Assembly: GCA_017481065.1 (NCBI GenBank)
Contig: JAFUPT010000013.1
Location: forward strand, 1-15,955
Length of the DNA stretch: 15,955 nt
DNA from: Clostridia bacterium
GTDB taxonomy: Bacteria; Bacillota_A; Clostridia; Christensenellales; Aristaeellaceae
Reading direction: 5' to 3'
Shown here: in pieces, positions 14,228 through 15,955 of the stretch
Layout of the letters: the number at the start of each line of letters is the position of its first letter
Numbering within the stretch: position 1 is the stretch's first letter
Notes under the pieces: model-generated
What the model saw: only the letters and a program-made list of their open reading frames with translations
Told to the model about the DNA's origin: nothing
Database searches by the model: none
Position numbers and translations under genes: made by a program

Positions 14228-14692
14228 ATGGTGATTCGCAACGAGCGCCAGGCCCTGTGCGTGGCGGTGGAAATGGAGCGTCGGGCGATCCGGATTTATG
14301 AGCGGGCGCTGATGCTGGCGAAGAGCGAAGAGGTACGCCGAGGCATTGAGAAAATGCTGGGACAGGAGCGAGAGCATTACCGCCGTTTCCTGGAAATGAA
14401 GAATGCCACGGAGCCCGTGGAGGACGAGGAGCAGATCATCACCCAGGCTCTGGGCGCGGAGGTGCTGTTCACCGGCGGCGTGATGGAGCTGGAAAGGGCA
14501 AAGGCGCTCACCACCCTCAAGGGCCTGTACACCCACGCGGCCCAGAGCGAGGAGGAGGCGGTGGAGACCTATCTGGATTTCGCCAGCCGGTGCAGGGATG
14601 AACGGGTGGCGGAGACCTTCCGGGCCATCGCGGCGGAGGAATCCGGGCATTTTGGGGATTTGAAGGAGACGCTGCGGGAGATGAAGGAATGA
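14228..14692 (+). CDS. Ferritin-like (rubrerythrin-type) di-iron protein
   Basis: Four-helix protein of 154 residues with the two carboxylate/histidine half-sites of the ferritin-like superfamily: Glu17 in VEMERRAI with E47xxH50 (QEREHYRRF), and Glu110 in SEEEAVETY with E138xxH141 (EESGHFGDL). A role in peroxide reduction or iron handling is likely. It lacks the C-terminal rubredoxin domain of classical rubrerythrin, so the electron donor is unknown. The ATG at 14228 has GGAGGAGG 5 nt upstream; an earlier GTG at 14201 lies nearly on the DnaA-box cluster and has no ribosome site. It may be controlled by DnaA bound upstream. The next gene overlaps its stop (ATGA). Confidence 0.82.
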   Translation: MVIRNERQALCVAVEMERRAIRIYERALMLAKSEEVRRGIEKMLGQEREHYRRFLEMKNATEPVEDEEQIITQALGAEVLFTGGVMELERAKALTTLKGLYTHAAQSEEEAVETYLDFASRCRDERVAETFRAIAAEESGHFGDLKETLREMKE

Positions 14693-15955
14693 AAAAAGCG
14701 GAAAAGTGGTTTCTATGTTTGTTCATTCCTTTGTCGCTGCTGATGATGATTGTGCTGCCGATTTATCGGGCGCCGGATGAGCTGGCGCATTTGCAGCAGG
14801 CGTATACCATAGCGGATGGGCAGCTGTTTTCCTCTTTTAGCACAGGGACGAGAGCATTTCCGGAGAATTTTGCAGGCGATGTGGTTTCCCATGAGTTGAC
14901 GTTGCCTCAGCTTCCATTGCTGAGTGAGGATTTGTCAGAAAATCGGGTTATCTTGGGCACAAACACGGCAACAGCCATCTATCCGCCGATAAGCTATGTG
15001 CCTCAGGCGCTGGGCATGTGGCTGGCAATGCTGTTTACCAGCAATCGTCTTGTGATATTCTATGCGGCGAGGGTGGTTAACTGGCTGTGCACCATGGCGG
15101 TACTTTGGTGGGGCATCAGGAAAATTCCCAAGGGCAAGTGGATTTTCTTGTTCCTGTCGATTCTTCCCATGAATCTTCAGCAGATCGTGTCGGCCTCGGC
15201 GGACGGCATGGCGACGGCTATCGTCTTTGCGCTGTCAGCTTTCGTTGTCCATGCCGTCATGGAAAAGCCAAAGTTCACCTGGCGGGAATATGCGGTGATG
15301 GCGCTCATGTCCGTGGGTCTTGTGTGCTGGAAGGTATTCTATGCGCCTATGGTGTTGATTTTCCTGCTGATTCCCCGAGAATGCTTTGCATCCCGTCGGA
15401 GGAAGATCGCGGTGCAGGCGGGATATATTCTGGGAACATTTGCACTGATTCTGGGTTGGGCGCTGATCTGCTATGTGAATTTTTTCAGCGGAGCGTCGGA
15501 AGGAATTGAAGGCAGCACAGTGTCAATGATCGACTATTTGCTGCATCATCCCTGGGATTATTTCGTGCGCATGCTGATGGATCTGCGATACAGGGGTGTT
15601 CCTTACATAGGAGGCATGTTTGCGGTCAGCATGTCCTGGGGTAATATTGACATCGGCATTCCGCTCAGTGTCAGCAGCATGCTTCTGTGCCTGGCCATCT
15701 TCGCGGCGGAAAAGACGCCGAAGATGACCATCAAAGCGAGGGTGGCCCTGGCCGGCACGAGCATTCTCTGCGTGCTGATCGTCTATCTGCTGCTCTATGT
15801 CTGGTGGACGCCCATGGACAGTGCGATGATCCAGGGCTTTCAGGGCCGCTATCTCCTTCCCCTAACATTGCCGGTGATGCTGGCGGTCAAGCCTCCGCAG
15901 TGGCATAAGGAGAAGCTGCTCCCCTACCTCATGGGTGCGGCGGTGCTGGTGAATA
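14689..15955 (+). CDS. DUF2142 family polytopic membrane protein (partial, right edge)
   Basis: An open frame of 422 codons runs off the window. It starts with a hydrophobic helix (about 7-25), then YRAPDELAHLQQAY (26-39), matching the PDE-x-x-H motif of DUF2142 proteins, which resemble GT-C type membrane glycosyltransferases. After a loop of about 70 residues come several more hydrophobic segments, including one around SASADGMATA (about 168-177), and QGFQGRYLLPLTLP near the end, also family-typical. The function is probably cell-surface polysaccharide or glycan related, but this is inference. GGGAG lies 8 nt before the ATG, and the start overlaps the preceding stop. The C-terminus is outside the window. 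Confidence 0.8.
   Translation, partial: MKKAEKWFLCLFIPLSLLMMIVLPIYRAPDELAHLQQAYTIADGQLFSSFSTGTRAFPENFAGDVVSHELTLPQLPLLSEDLSENRVILGTNTATAIYPPISYVPQALGMWLAMLFTSNRLVIFYAARVVNWLCTMAVLWWGIRKIPKGKWIFLFLSILPMNLQQIVSASADGMATAIVFALSAFVVHAVMEKPKFTWREYAVMALMSVGLVCWKVFYAPMVLIFLLIPRECFASRRRKIAVQAGYILGTFALILGWALICYVNFFSGASEGIEGSTVSMIDYLLHHPWDYFVRMLMDLRYRGVPYIGGMFAVSMSWGNIDIGIPLSVSSMLLCLAIFAAEKTPKMTIKARVALAGTSILCVLIVYLLLYVWWTPMDSAMIQGFQGRYLLPLTLPVMLAVKPPQWHKEKLLPYLMGAAVLVN

Noticed and set aside
14059..14230. CRISPR-like or direct-repeat array because TGTGGATAA recurs
   Set aside because: Repeat units are 9 bp in mixed orientation with irregular spacing, as expected for DnaA boxes; no repeat-spacer structure and no cas genes.

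Overview
The window looks like the replication-origin neighbourhood of a mid-to-high-GC member of the Firmicutes, most likely class Clostridia. The evidence is consensus sigma-A promoters, strong GGAGG ribosome binding sites, a type II dehydroquinase, AddA, a HisJ-type histidinol phosphatase, a DUF1858 protein and Spo0J-type parS sites. I cannot place it more precisely from sequence alone.

Layout. Positions 1-223 hold the 5' end, leader and promoter of an rRNA operon on the minus strand. A + strand operon follows, with ATGA overlaps: an RlmD-type 23S rRNA methyltransferase, aroE and aroQ (shikimate pathway). It ends at a hairpin shared with a convergent RpiB/LacAB-type isomerase gene (minus strand). 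The next 600 bp (3772-4368) contain an oriC-like region: about 12 DnaA-box-like 9-mers, then a GC-rich step, a run of CTA/CTG triplets resembling DnaA-trios, and an AT-rich stretch just before dnaN. dnaN, recF, addA, hisK (PHP phosphatase), an alkaline-phosphatase-superfamily enzyme, an MBL-fold hydrolase, a DUF1858 protein, a ferritin-like protein and a truncated DUF2142 membrane protein then all run on the + strand.

Several DNA-level signals lie between and inside these genes. There are three perfect 16-bp parS palindromes (6739, 6974, 10549), one of them inside a coding start. There is an island of about 85% AT beside parS2. There are two further DnaA-box clusters: one inside the addA reading frame (9682-9838) and one upstream of the ferritin-like gene (14073-14197). 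These two contain perfect TTATCCACA boxes, whereas the boxes next to dnaN are all imperfect. dnaA, addB and the small yaaA-type gene usual between dnaN and recF are not in the window. The most interesting possibility is a dispersed origin: an unwinding site at dnaN plus strong DnaA-binding clusters 5 and 10 kb away, interleaved with a segregation (parS) locus.

The MBL-fold gene has its own extended -10 promoter and a structured leader of about 134 nt, whose last hairpin holds the Shine-Dalgarno sequence in its loop. I do not recognise this leader as a known riboswitch class.
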